IMG/VR virus record: IMGVR_UViG_3300020450_001188
Span: 1 to 40,235 of that record
Direction: 5' to 3' (one strand)
DNA: 40,235 nt
DNA from: a virus
The notes under the pieces were generated by a model. The model ran no database searches, was not told the origin of the DNA, and saw nothing but the letters and a program-made list of their open reading frames with translations. The position numbers and the translations under genes were made by a program. Of the stretch, positions 31,825 to 40,235 are shown one piece after another (the first letter of the stretch is position 1; every line of letters begins with the position of its first letter).

Positions 31825-32736
31825 CTATTGAAGAGTGGTTACGTTTGCACCAATTGGCGCCGCTACTGATACGTCTGCACCATTTGGTTTTAATGACACT
31901 ACAGAACTTGATACGTCACCATTGATATCTTCATCTTGTGGATCAAAAGCACCGTCATTATTTGTGTCGTCACCAGCATCATCATCTCTAAATTGGATTC
32001 TAACTTGGATTGCTGATGTGTTATTTTCTTTTACGTGGATATTATAATCGTTTTCTGCATATACTCCACTTCCATCTTTTTGGAATACTTTCTGATATGT
32101 ACCTGTAAGTTCGTAATTACCTATTGCTGAACCTGTACCAGGCACGCCACCATTTGAACTTGTGGCATGAGCGGCAAAACTTACTGTACCCATTGCACTT
32201 AACAATGTGTTCCAGTCATTATATTTTGCTCCACTTCCGTTTGTGATATCTGCTGTAAACAATAATTTACCACCAGCATTGAAAAAATGCCTACGTGCAT
32301 CTGCACTAGTAAATGTTGCTGTAAACTCATGTGTAATAGTTCCGTTCCAAGTATTAGTTCTTGTAGAACTTACTAAAGGAGTTTGATCAGACTGACTAGT
32401 ATCACCTGTGTAAATTGCTAATTTGTCTGTATTAATAGAAACTGCAAGTGCTTCATATTGTACAATACCTTTACCACCTGCTACATCATTTTCTTTAATT
32501 AAGTCTCCAACTGTGATGCTTGATAAAGTATTTGGCGTTGTACCTGTTTGGTGTCTACGTGCTTTGATCATATCAGTATAGAGGTTAGCCATATGTGATG
32601 CTTCAATCACTGTACCTTGTGCTACTTGACTACTTGCTAATGTTTGACCATAACCTGAATCACCTGATCCAGTTCCCATGATACCTTCTACGGAACTTTG
32701 TAGTGTGTTATATCTTGAGGCTGTAATTAATGCCAT
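31825..32736 (-). CDS. Putative virion structural protein with Asp-rich Ca-binding-like loop
   Basis: This 303-residue protein is rich in Gly, Ser, Thr, Asn and Ala, as in phage tail proteins. It starts MALITASRYNTLQSSVEGIM; TARRH-like helices are followed by beta-rich segments (EFTATFTSADARRHFFNAGG). Near residues 251-274 an acidic run DDTNNDGAFDPQDEDINGD resembles calcium-binding loops of thrombospondin-type or dockerin-like repeats. No enzymatic motif is seen. It stands right after the tail-fibre gene in the same orientation with a 13-base gap. Likely a tail or baseplate-associated structural protein. Confidence 0.75.
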   Translation of the reverse strand: MALITASRYNTLQSSVEGIMGTGSGDSGYGQTLASSQVAQGTVIEASHMANLYTDMIKARRHQTGTTPNTLSSITVGDLIKENDVAGGKGIVQYEALAVSINTDKLAIYTGDTSQSDQTPLVSSTRTNTWNGTITHEFTATFTSADARRHFFNAGGKLLFTADITNGSGAKYNDWNTLLSAMGTVSFAAHATSSNGGVPGTGSAIGNYELTGTYQKVFQKDGSGVYAENDYNIHVKENNTSAIQVRIQFRDDDAGDDTNNDGAFDPQDEDINGDVSSSVVSLKPNGADVSVAAPIGANVTTLQ

Positions 32737-32749
32737 TTACTTTACTTCC

Positions 32750-34225
32750 TTATATTTTTATAAAAACTTCTACTAATTTTTCTTCAAATCTTTCATTGTC
32801 TTCTAATGCTATACCAACCAAGTCACCTTCGTTTGCCTTTTGAGCAGTACCATTAGCACCAACATAAAGTTTGTCACCCTTTTCAACAGGTCCCATAACT
32901 CTTAACGGAGTTCTTCCAACTAGTGCTATTGCTTGTCCTTCAGCATCTGAATTTAAAACAACACCTGGTTTGTTAGAAACAATACCGCATGGTGTTTCAG
33001 TCATTGCACACGCAGTCATTTCTTTGTCACCGCCAATAGTCATAATAGTACCTACTGGAAATTGATTGTCAGTTGTATATTTCTCTGCCAAGTCAGCATA
33101 GTTTGCCTTTAGAGCAGTACCTTGGAAGTTACTTGCAAATAAATCACCACTTCCATCTCTTACTGCAACTGTATCATTTGAAGCCGCCGTAGATGCTGTT
33201 CTGTTTGCACTACCTTGTCCTGTCGGAACTTCCATTGCTGATGCCACTGTTGCTTTACCATTGAATTCATTTGCATACATTACATTCCATTTTAATGTTG
33301 CTGAACCAACGTTAAACGTTGCTGAAGCACTTGGAAGGATACCGTCTGCTGTTATGTTCAATGGCTCTTTAACTTGAGCACTTGAATTATCAACTTTAAA
33401 TTTAATAATTGTACCAACATCATTTTGAATTACACCTTGGTTATCATTTTCTATTTTTACTGCTAGATCATTTGAGTCACCTACTGTAAATCCTGCATCA
33501 GCAAATCTTACTATTGTACTAAAGTTTGCTACTGAACCTCTTACAAAGTCAGCCGCTAAAAATCCACCTAATCTATCTGAGTTAGATGCTGTACCGTAAT
33601 ATCTGTGTGCTGTTGATGTTACGCCATTTGTTGCGTTTGTAGTATTTTTTAAAGTAAGTCCTGCACGTATTACATCGAATCCTGTTATGGCATTGTTAGG
33701 GTCTGTTGAATCGATTGTAAATTCTACTGCACTTACTATGAATACTGTTTCGTCATTGATGATACCTTTCATCACTGTTCTGTTTACCTGTGCATTATCA
33801 CGCACGATAGCAGTTAACATTTGAGTAACTGAAGAACCTTGTGACTGTGGACCAATTAATACAAAGCCTGATCCTGTGTTTGCGTATAGTTGACTGTTGC
33901 CACTATCCCACCAAAAATCACCTGTAGTTAATCCTGAAGGTTGTGTAGTGCTTACTTCTGCACCACCTGTTGTTCTGAATTTTGTACCATCGTAAAATTT
34001 TAATTTAGAAGATCCCGAATCAAACCACATTTGACCGGCGATCGCTTTAGCCGGCTGGTTTGCACTAGCGAAATTTTCAAGCAAATGCACGAAATTTTCG
34101 TTTTGTATCTCTCCATAACCAGCATAATTTTTACCAACAAGTTTCAGATCAGTAGTTTGATCGATAGTACCATCTTCTACTACTGCTATCTGCGTACCGT
34201 TAGTTTTATTAATTATGTATGCCAT
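32750..34225 (-). CDS. Tail-fibre-like structural protein with shared N-terminal module
   Basis: This 491-residue protein has an N-terminal module of about 125 residues (opening MAYIINKTNGTQIAVVEDGT, then GQMWFDS.. and a GDFWWDS..NQLY repeat) shared with the genes at 34258-36321 and 36321-38411. The middle carries Ala/Ser/Thr-rich repeats (ASATFNVGSATLKWNVMYANEF). The C-terminal domain has TPCGIVSNKPGVVLN and VEKGDKLYVGANG, a fold met in other phage tail fibres. Its start is preceded by AGAGGGG and, 24 bases away, a GATAAATA box. It probably acts as a distal tail fibre or its attachment subunit. Confidence 0.85.
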   Translation of the reverse strand: MAYIINKTNGTQIAVVEDGTIDQTTDLKLVGKNYAGYGEIQNENFVHLLENFASANQPAKAIAGQMWFDSGSSKLKFYDGTKFRTTGGAEVSTTQPSGLTTGDFWWDSGNSQLYANTGSGFVLIGPQSQGSSVTQMLTAIVRDNAQVNRTVMKGIINDETVFIVSAVEFTIDSTDPNNAITGFDVIRAGLTLKNTTNATNGVTSTAHRYYGTASNSDRLGGFLAADFVRGSVANFSTIVRFADAGFTVGDSNDLAVKIENDNQGVIQNDVGTIIKFKVDNSSAQVKEPLNITADGILPSASATFNVGSATLKWNVMYANEFNGKATVASAMEVPTGQGSANRTASTAASNDTVAVRDGSGDLFASNFQGTALKANYADLAEKYTTDNQFPVGTIMTIGGDKEMTACAMTETPCGIVSNKPGVVLNSDAEGQAIALVGRTPLRVMGPVEKGDKLYVGANGTAQKANEGDLVGIALEDNERFEEKLVEVFIKI

Positions 34226-34248
34226 AGTTATAACCCCTCTATTGTATG

Positions 34249-34256
34249 TATTTATC
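34249..34256 (-). promoter_or_regulatory. Putative late-promoter-like box GATAAATA
   Basis: This box differs from TATAAATA by one base and lies 24 bases ahead of the tail-fibre-like gene starting at 34225, in a 32-base spacer. It has the proper orientation, with a strong AGAGGGG ribosome site in between. Confidence 0.42.
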
Positions 34257-34257
34257 T

Positions 34258-36321
34258 TTAAACACTAGAACTACCATTTACGGGTCCAGTCCAAACACCG
34301 CCTGTAATAGTGCAAATTTTCACTGATCTTGCCAAAGATAGTACAACACTACCAACTGCTTGGCTAAATGTGAAGTCAGATACAACAGATTGGTTCTCAT
34401 TACCTGTTACAGGCACTCTTTCAATAGTTGCTGAACTTCCTGTGTATGTATTTCCGTTACTAGCAGTATTTAAATTAATCTCAATAGTTTGAGCATCAAT
34501 TATATTTGAAATTGTAAATGTGCCATTTAATGCAGTTAATCCAGTAGCACCACTAATTGTTACTGATTGTCCACCTTCATATCCATGTGTTCCGCCTAGT
34601 GTTAATCTTGTGTTTGCTTGTTTAACAACACTTACAATAGTTTGCGGAGATGCTGTAATAGTTTTATCTACTGAAGTAGTAGTTTTACTTAAAGCATTAT
34701 TAAGTGTTGATGCTGAGAATGTAGCAGTAGCACCTGTTGTACTTGTACAATGTAAGTATGCCTGTGTACCTTCTTTTTTAGTACTTGCAGGAACAATGTC
34801 CTCTAATACCAATAATATCTGTGCATCTGATAATCCTGTTGTGTCTAAACTAAATGCAACTCTTTCGCCATTGACTGTATCATCAACATAACTTTTACTT
34901 GCGGCATCAGTTGCTTGTGACGGAGTAGGTAAACCTCTTATAGTAGTACTATTAGTAATTGTAATAGGACCATCACTTGTAAATGATAAAGGATTACCAC
35001 TTCCTGTTGAAATAGTTGTGCCGTCAATGGTTAAATTATCTACATTTAAACTTGTAAGTGTGCCAACGCCTGTTAAGTCTGGAGCATCTTGAATATGTTT
35101 CATTGTTGGTTTAGGACCAACCATTGTTATCATTTCATTGCCGTTAAATTTATAACCTACTGTTGAATCGTAATTTACGTTTGCTGTCCAACTGTTAGTT
35201 GCATTTTTCCATAAAAGTTCTTTGTCATCTGGTGTTGCTCTTATTATAATACCACCATCATCAACCTGTGAGTCGTTAAGTAATGAACTATCTGAACCTA
35301 TAGCAAGTTCAATATTTTTATCTACAATTTTTAAAGTTTGTGATTCAACGGATATTGTATTACCTAAAACTGTTAAGTCACCACTAATCCTTGCACTACC
35401 ATTTACATCTAAAGTTGCTACTGGACCAGTTTTAAAAATACCTATTTTTGATTCACTTGAATCAATATGCATTGCAGTTTCGAAACCAGTTGCTTTTCTT
35501 GTCTTAATAAAGATGTCTCTGTTTGAAACATTGTTTTGTATTACAGATTGTTGCGAATCAATTAAGACTTGTATATTATTTTCTGGGCCAACAATTATAC
35601 CTGAATTATTAATTGTTGTTATTGACCCGTTTGATACTGCATCTGCATCTGTAGGCATAAACTGAGATGCATTTTTCTTAATACCTTGTGCATTAATAAT
35701 AGTATCAGCCGAAGTTGCCGTACCGTTTATTTTAAATTCACTATCAATAATAGTAAATCCTTTTTTAATTACTCCTGTTAATCCTGTGATCTCACTACCT
35801 GCTCTTGGAGTAAATGCAACATTTGTGTAAACACCTATTAAAGTGCCTCCTAAGAAAAACTTAAGAACTACTCTATCTAAGTTTTGTGAGTCTTGTAAAG
35901 TTGCAACTTCAAATCCTGATTTCTTTTGATCTTTTGTGTACAATGGTCCAGCAAGTTCTATAGTACTGCCATCAAAAAAGTATAGTTGATTATTTAGGTT
36001 ATCTATCCATAAGTCACCTGCAACCATCTGCGGTTGAGATGAACTAACAATAGGTCCACCTGCACTTGTAAATTGTGTGCCATTCCAAACTTTTAATCTT
36101 GCTTCTGATTTATCCCACCATAGTTGTCCAGTAAGTGGATTACTCGGTGCTGATGTATTTGCAAAATTTTCAAGCATCTTAACAAAGTTTTCATTTATAC
36201 TTTCTCCGAAGCCTGAATAGTTTCTACCAATTAATGTAATATCAGTTGTTGCTGTATCAATGCTACCATCAACAAGTTGTACTAATAAAGTTCCGTCTGT
36301 TTTATTAATCTGATATGCCAT
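34258..36321 (-). CDS. Tail-fibre-like structural protein, 687 aa
   Basis: The N-terminus opens MAYQINKTDGTLLVQLVDGS and contains the same GQLWWDKSEARLKVW and GDLWIDNLNNQLYFFDGS repeats as its paralogues. It continues with a long repeat-rich shaft (VATLDVNGSARISGDLTVLG at about residue 305) and ends in a beta-rich region containing an Ig-like segment (TRLTLGGTHGYEGGQSVTIS). No collar domain is seen. The stop is directly followed by the spacer with the GATAAATA box, and its start overlaps the stop of the upstream gene by one base. Likely forms a trimeric tail fibre. Confidence 0.85.
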   Translation of the reverse strand: MAYQINKTDGTLLVQLVDGSIDTATTDITLIGRNYSGFGESINENFVKMLENFANTSAPSNPLTGQLWWDKSEARLKVWNGTQFTSAGGPIVSSSQPQMVAGDLWIDNLNNQLYFFDGSTIELAGPLYTKDQKKSGFEVATLQDSQNLDRVVLKFFLGGTLIGVYTNVAFTPRAGSEITGLTGVIKKGFTIIDSEFKINGTATSADTIINAQGIKKNASQFMPTDADAVSNGSITTINNSGIIVGPENNIQVLIDSQQSVIQNNVSNRDIFIKTRKATGFETAMHIDSSESKIGIFKTGPVATLDVNGSARISGDLTVLGNTISVESQTLKIVDKNIELAIGSDSSLLNDSQVDDGGIIIRATPDDKELLWKNATNSWTANVNYDSTVGYKFNGNEMITMVGPKPTMKHIQDAPDLTGVGTLTSLNVDNLTIDGTTISTGSGNPLSFTSDGPITITNSTTIRGLPTPSQATDAASKSYVDDTVNGERVAFSLDTTGLSDAQILLVLEDIVPASTKKEGTQAYLHCTSTTGATATFSASTLNNALSKTTTSVDKTITASPQTIVSVVKQANTRLTLGGTHGYEGGQSVTISGATGLTALNGTFTISNIIDAQTIEINLNTASNGNTYTGSSATIERVPVTGNENQSVVSDFTFSQAVGSVVLSLARSVKICTITGGVWTGPVNGSSSV

Positions 36322-38411
36322 TATACTGCCCCTGACCCTTCTGGATTACCTGTGTACATTAAGTAGTTCATTGTTAAGTATGGATTCATTACGTCTTGTG
36401 GTTGTCCTGATCCTGTTTGTGTTACAACTCCTCCTGATTTAGGATAAGCCTGGCCTGCACTTGTTCCTGTTGGAGCATCAAATACTATCACTGAAGACCC
36501 TTGACCAATACTGTTGGCTGGGTTACCATCTCTAATTGCATAAAACTGATAGTTTTCTTCTGATTTCAAATCATGTTCGTGATCTGGTAAATTCTCTACG
36601 CCAATTACTTTTGTTTCGCCACCAGCAAATAATCCTTCTTGATCTGCTGATGTTCCTGTAACTCTATTTGCTGACGTTCCACCCATGTTATCTTTACCTA
36701 GCGGAAATCTACCTCTTAAATCTGGTAAAGCAAATTTACCAGCAGTAGTTTCAGATTGTGCTTTGTAAGTATATCCTATCAATTGAAACAGTTGTCCATA
36801 TGATGAAATAAACAATTCTCTACCATCACATAACTGCCACGCAGTCAAATCTGCTGGAATGTTGTCTGCCGGTACTGCATATGGCACTACCATTCCTAAT
36901 GGATTAACTGGTAAAGCATTAAACAAATTATTTCTTGAAATTTTTCTTACACCTGTACCGTTTCCATCTAAGTCTGTAACTCTTGTTACTAAAAATTCAT
37001 CATCAAACTGTGAAACATCAACTGCTGTTTTGTTTGAAATAAAAGCAGGGTCAATAGTTGTTTGAAATACTTTTTGTAGTGTAGTTTCACCAGTATCAGT
37101 AAACTGTCCATCAAACTGAACGTCTGCGGCACTTACATCACCTTGTACTTTGAATGTTGTTCTACTTGCTAATTTTTCTGTTGATCCTGATCTACCTGTA
37201 ATTGTTCCGCTTACATTTCCAGTTACATTACCAAAAATGTTTGTAGCATGAATGTTTGCATATTTGTTAGTTGATGTACCTATGTTTTTATTATTGTTTA
37301 CTTGGGGTACTATATCACCAGTAGTAACTGAACCTGCAACATTTAAAGCCTCACCTATGTAAGTACTTTTTGCAACACCCAAACCACCAGCAGTAATAAT
37401 AGATCCTGTACCTGTGTTTGAAGATTGTGTAATGTTTGTGTTTTCGTAAACACCCGATGTTTTTAATGTTCCTGCAATGTCAACTTTTGCCGCAGGACTA
37501 ATATTTCCTATTCCAACTTGTCCTGTAGAATCTATTCTAACTCTAGTTGCAATATTTCCTGCATCATTTGTTTTAATATCTATCGGTGATCCTGCTGTTT
37601 GTTGACTAATAACACCAGCAGTTGCTTCAATACCTATGCTTAATTTACTATCATTACCAACAGTAATACCTGAATTGTTTGCAATGTTAAGTTTACTTGA
37701 TGAAGTTGATTCTTGATCTGATCTAACAAAACTTGCTGAACTTACTTTTGTATTACCAACCATCAAGTTATCTGCCGAATCGGCTGTACCATAAAACTTA
37801 GGCACACCTTGACCGTTTAAACTTGCAGTAGATAAATTTATACCTACTCTTAAAGGATTATCAAATCCTGCAAACTTCTGCTTTGGAGAAAATTGATTAG
37901 CACTAATAATACCTATTAGGTTACCACCTGACTCCATTTTTAATATTGTATAATTTACATCATCATTACCTGTAACGACTTCTGGTTTGATACCTGCTGA
38001 CAGTCCTTCACTAAATTCTGGACCAACTAAAACCCAACCTGAACCTGTAAACAAATATAATTGTTGATTATCTGTGTCTACCCAAAGGTCACCTGTGTTA
38101 CTTGCTGACACACTTGGAGCACTTGCGGCACGTTTGATTCCGCCTGCTTCTTGCCAAGTAGTTCCATCATAAACTTTTAATGTATCTGTACCTGCTGTAC
38201 TATCATACCATAATTGTCCTTCTATCGGATTGCTAGGAGCAGATCCATTTGCAAAGTTTTCCAACATTCGCAAAAAGTTTTGTCCTATCTGTGTACCATA
38301 CTCCGTTGTATTCTTACCAGGAATGCTTAAACTGGTTGTTTGATCAATAGTAGAGTCTTCTATTACTATACTACCTTTAGCGGAGTCAGTATAATTTATG
38401 GTATATGCCAT
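36321..38411 (-). CDS. Tail-fibre protein with phage tail-collar domain, 696 aa
   Basis: This is the third member of the fibre family, with MAYTINYTDSAKGSIVIEDS, GQLWYDS..TLKVYDG and GDLWVDTDNQQLYLFTG at the N-terminus. The C-terminal part has the tail-collar (PF07484-type) signature: MVVPYAVPADNIPADLTAWQ, LCDGRELFISSYGQLFQLIG and ALPDLRGRFPLGKDN at about residues 500-578. The final MNPYLTMNYLMYTG is the usual collar-protein ending. The middle contains a Gly/Ser-rich shaft (GTGSIITAGGLGVAKSTYIG). The collar domain suggests it is the fibre tip or short tail fibre that contacts the host. Confidence 0.9.
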   Translation of the reverse strand: MAYTINYTDSAKGSIVIEDSTIDQTTSLSIPGKNTTEYGTQIGQNFLRMLENFANGSAPSNPIEGQLWYDSTAGTDTLKVYDGTTWQEAGGIKRAASAPSVSASNTGDLWVDTDNQQLYLFTGSGWVLVGPEFSEGLSAGIKPEVVTGNDDVNYTILKMESGGNLIGIISANQFSPKQKFAGFDNPLRVGINLSTASLNGQGVPKFYGTADSADNLMVGNTKVSSASFVRSDQESTSSSKLNIANNSGITVGNDSKLSIGIEATAGVISQQTAGSPIDIKTNDAGNIATRVRIDSTGQVGIGNISPAAKVDIAGTLKTSGVYENTNITQSSNTGTGSIITAGGLGVAKSTYIGEALNVAGSVTTGDIVPQVNNNKNIGTSTNKYANIHATNIFGNVTGNVSGTITGRSGSTEKLASRTTFKVQGDVSAADVQFDGQFTDTGETTLQKVFQTTIDPAFISNKTAVDVSQFDDEFLVTRVTDLDGNGTGVRKISRNNLFNALPVNPLGMVVPYAVPADNIPADLTAWQLCDGRELFISSYGQLFQLIGYTYKAQSETTAGKFALPDLRGRFPLGKDNMGGTSANRVTGTSADQEGLFAGGETKVIGVENLPDHEHDLKSEENYQFYAIRDGNPANSIGQGSSVIVFDAPTGTSAGQAYPKSGGVVTQTGSGQPQDVMNPYLTMNYLMYTGNPEGSGAV

Positions 38412-38414
38412 TTA

Positions 38415-39029
38415 TTACCCCTCGTTAAATCCAGTTAAACTTTGAACTCTTAATGTATAATCAATTTGGATTAACCTATTCAAACTTTTTTGTACAGGAT
38501 GGAAAATAACGTGTGTTAAAAGTTTTCCTGATCCTGTTGGTGAATAACTTACAAGTCCTAATTCGTCAAATACAAAATTACTTGCTGTATTTTGTGCTGT
38601 GTCATTAGCATCTTGTCCTGAAGGTTCACCGTAATCTAATATAGTACTGACTAAAATGTCAGTGTAATTTGTTCCTGTTACGTGTCTTGTTTCAATCTTG
38701 TTTCTATTTGGATCAGTATTGTTTGCACTCTGATCGTCTACTACCTTAATAAATGTTTGATTGTAAAGACTTGCATTTACACCTGTGCTATTTGGAGTTA
38801 AGTAAGTAATAATGCCTGTAGGATCAACACTAGTACCACCATTTCCAAATGCCATTTCATATACAAATCCTTGTCCTGCATTAGATAGTGATTCTGCTAA
38901 TGCAATACTCATATTTTCATAGTGTATAGCATTTCGTTTATTAATAATAGTTTCACCGGTAGAGGGATCAAAGATGTGTATATGTCCTTGAACACTAAAC
39001 CCGGATTTGTCAAATATGTTGTCTGTCAT
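38415..39029 (-). CDS. Putative virion structural protein, 204 aa
   Basis: This protein starts MTDNIFDKSGFSVQGHIHIF and is beta-rich, with an ALAESLSNAGQGFVYEMAFG segment and a C-terminus LNRLIQIDYTLRVQSLTGFN. It is packed directly between the collar-fibre gene (3-base gap) and the upstream structural gene, so it is probably part of the tail or fibre attachment. Ribosome site AGGAAAG and a TAATAAATA box are upstream. Family not named with certainty. Confidence 0.8.
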   Translation of the reverse strand: MTDNIFDKSGFSVQGHIHIFDPSTGETIINKRNAIHYENMSIALAESLSNAGQGFVYEMAFGNGGTSVDPTGIITYLTPNSTGVNASLYNQTFIKVVDDQSANNTDPNRNKIETRHVTGTNYTDILVSTILDYGEPSGQDANDTAQNTASNFVFDELGLVSYSPTGSGKLLTHVIFHPVQKSLNRLIQIDYTLRVQSLTGFNEG

Positions 39030-39047
39030 TTTATCTTTCCTACATTG

Positions 39048-39056
39048 TATTTATTA
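39048..39056 (-). promoter_or_regulatory. Putative T4-like late promoter box TAATAAATA
   Basis: On the minus strand this reads TAATAAATA, the same nine bases as at 7102-7110 and 22278-22286. It lies 19 bases ahead of the structural gene starting at 39029 and overlaps the stop codon of the upstream structural gene. Confidence 0.45.
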
Positions 39057-40235
39057 GTTTGGCAATTTCACTTCCTTTGCACGAATGAACTGAGCGATAG
39101 GATTATCCGATCTACCCAAACTCTTGGTGCTTGTACCGTCTATAATATCGTTCCAAAGTTGTCCTTGCTTACGTATTACTGTTAATTTCTCACCATCTGC
39201 TAGTGAATATACATAAATTTTGGTGCTATTTGTATTAGAGTCGTATTGTACTCTAAATCCATCACGTTCTAATCCCCATGATTGTGGGAAAGTTGGTAAT
39301 GTTATAGTAATATCACCTTCTGGACTATCCATACCAGTCGTAGGATGGAATACATCTTTAACAGCATTGTTATTGCTGTTCAAATATCCTTTGGTCAAAC
39401 GTTGACCACCTAAGAATACTTCCATTTCGTTACGACTTGCAGGGTTCCAATCCAAAATATATTCTCTTTCAACATAATTTCCACTTACTAAACTGTTTGT
39501 AGTAGTGAAGTTCTGTACTAATAATTTATCTTGATATGGAATTGTCTCGTCTATACCCTGATTGAACAATTCATCACCTTTTTTATGTAATTCTTTAACA
39601 CCAGTACCTAATGTACCACGTCTAAGTTGACGTAATTTGTTTCCTGATTTAACAAAGTACTCAATTCTTTCAGCATTTATAAAGATAATGCCTGGAATAT
39701 TGTTTGTAATATCTGGAGTTGGTAAGTTAGTAGCATCATCTACTTCTATTTCTTGATCAAATACTCCTAAATCTTTTGCTAATCTATAAGAGTTTGAATC
39801 TCCTAAACGTTTGTACACTGTTCTGTTTAACATATCCTTGAATATTCTATATCCAAACTTACCTGTAATAGGTCCTTGTGTTGCAAATTCTATTATTTCA
39901 ACAACGTCATTATCGTTAAACGGATTTAATGTTCTAATAAATTTACTATCATTTGTTAAACCATAGTCTACGTTTGGAGTTTGTACTTTTCCGTTTACAA
40001 CTAACCAAACAAATTCTGTGTCATACGCTTCTTTTCTTAATTTAATAAGTCCATTACGTAACTGTTTGTATTCTATGTCATCTGCTGAACCAATGTTCAC
40101 TGTACTTCTTTGTACAATATCAAAGTTAGTTCTTTCTATTGCTTGTATATCATGTTTACTAAAGTGTGTCACAACAATTTTTGTATTAATTGCAGGCAAA
40201 GTATTAATTGTAAGTTGATTTCCATTAATAGTATA
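39054..40235 (-). CDS. Virion structural protein, N-terminus outside the window
   Basis: The frame is open to the right edge of the window, so the gene starts beyond it; about 393 codons are visible. The sequence is beta-rich with NIPGIIFINAERIEYFVKSG, TLGTGVKELHKKGDELFNQG and ITLPTFPQSWGLERDGFRVQ. It resembles the repetitive C-terminal part of large baseplate/tail structural proteins of marine T4-like phages (family memory, not a search). Without an ATG in the visible part the N-terminal length is unknown. Same orientation as the following fibre genes. Confidence 0.8.
   Translation of the reverse strand, partial: YTINGNQLTINTLPAINTKIVVTHFSKHDIQAIERTNFDIVQRSTVNIGSADDIEYKQLRNGLIKLRKEAYDTEFVWLVVNGKVQTPNVDYGLTNDSKFIRTLNPFNDNDVVEIIEFATQGPITGKFGYRIFKDMLNRTVYKRLGDSNSYRLAKDLGVFDQEIEVDDATNLPTPDITNNIPGIIFINAERIEYFVKSGNKLRQLRRGTLGTGVKELHKKGDELFNQGIDETIPYQDKLLVQNFTTTNSLVSGNYVEREYILDWNPASRNEMEVFLGGQRLTKGYLNSNNNAVKDVFHPTTGMDSPEGDITITLPTFPQSWGLERDGFRVQYDSNTNSTKIYVYSLADGEKLTVIRKQGQLWNDIIDGTSTKSLGRSDNPIAQFIRAKEVKLPN

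Noticed and set aside
31809-31827. Inverted repeat TAGAA...TTCTA at the end of the structural gene
   Set aside because: The stem is only 5 bp with a 9-base loop and no T-run, so it does not qualify as a terminator.
34038-34045. GCGATCGC, the HIP1 palindrome abundant in cyanobacteria
   Set aside because: I noticed a single copy, inside a tail-fibre gene; it is not evidence for a cyanobacterial host.
34520-34891. Plus-strand open frame of 123 codons opposite the tail-fibre gene
   Set aside because: It arises from the antisense of Ser/Thr/Val-rich structural repeats and has no recognisable motif.
1-40235. tRNA genes, CRISPR arrays, insertion sequences, integrase or attachment sites
   Set aside because: Reading the spacers and gene products showed none; almost all sequence is occupied by overlapping genes.

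Overview
The window looks like part of the genome of a T4-like (contractile-tailed) marine bacteriophage, or a metagenomic contig of one. Four things point this way. The right end encodes virion structural proteins: three tail-fibre-like paralogues, one with a tail-collar domain, and three further structural-type proteins. The DNA is AT-rich (about one third G+C by eye, not computed). Genes are packed almost without spacers and overlap by ATGA or TAATG. T4-late-promoter-like boxes (TATAAATA or TAATAAATA) lie ahead of several transcription units. A host such as SAR11 or another AT-rich marine alphaproteobacterium fits the composition and the NDUFS6-type zinc-finger gene, but this is inference. 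I see no tRNA, rRNA, IS element, CRISPR array or integrase.

Layout. (A) 1-7076, minus strand: a flavin-dependent tryptophan halogenase cut by the window edge, four 2-oxoglutarate/Fe(II) (2OG) oxygenases of aspartyl/asparaginyl-hydroxylase type, a flavodoxin-fold quinone reductase, an unknown 489-residue protein and three tiny proteins missed by ordinary ORF cut-offs. (B) 7146-12762, plus strand: a 2OG oxygenase, two SDR-fold proteins, a radical SAM enzyme, a kinase-like protein lacking its N-lobe and two tandem beta-propeller-like proteins. (C) 12755-22245, minus strand: five radical SAM enzymes, a 2OG oxygenase, a methyltransferase, an NDUFS6-like zinc finger, small membrane proteins, an SGNH hydrolase-like protein and two glycosyltransferase-like proteins. 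(D) 22308-26644, plus strand: a truncated DegT-type aminotransferase, an L-arginine:glycine-type amidinotransferase, two paralogous 2OG oxygenases, an alternative oxidase and a glycosyltransferase-like protein. (E) 26628-31783, minus strand: a radical SAM enzyme, three glycosyltransferase-like proteins and small conserved-looking proteins. (F) 31825-40235, minus strand: virion and tail genes.

The striking feature is region A-D. About 25 kb next to the tail genes carries eight 2OG oxygenases, six radical SAM enzymes (a seventh lies in E), a halogenase and several other tailoring enzymes. Such genes occur singly in marine phages, but this density suggests a tailoring pathway. Possible targets are a virion or tail protein, a small peptide, a surface glycan or a host metabolite; the sequence does not say which. 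The glycosyltransferase-like genes between this block and the tail genes suggest virion glycan decoration as one output. A second theme is respiration: a quinone reductase, an alternative oxidase and a complex-I-type zinc finger could together give a non-proton-pumping NAD(P)H-to-oxygen route during infection.
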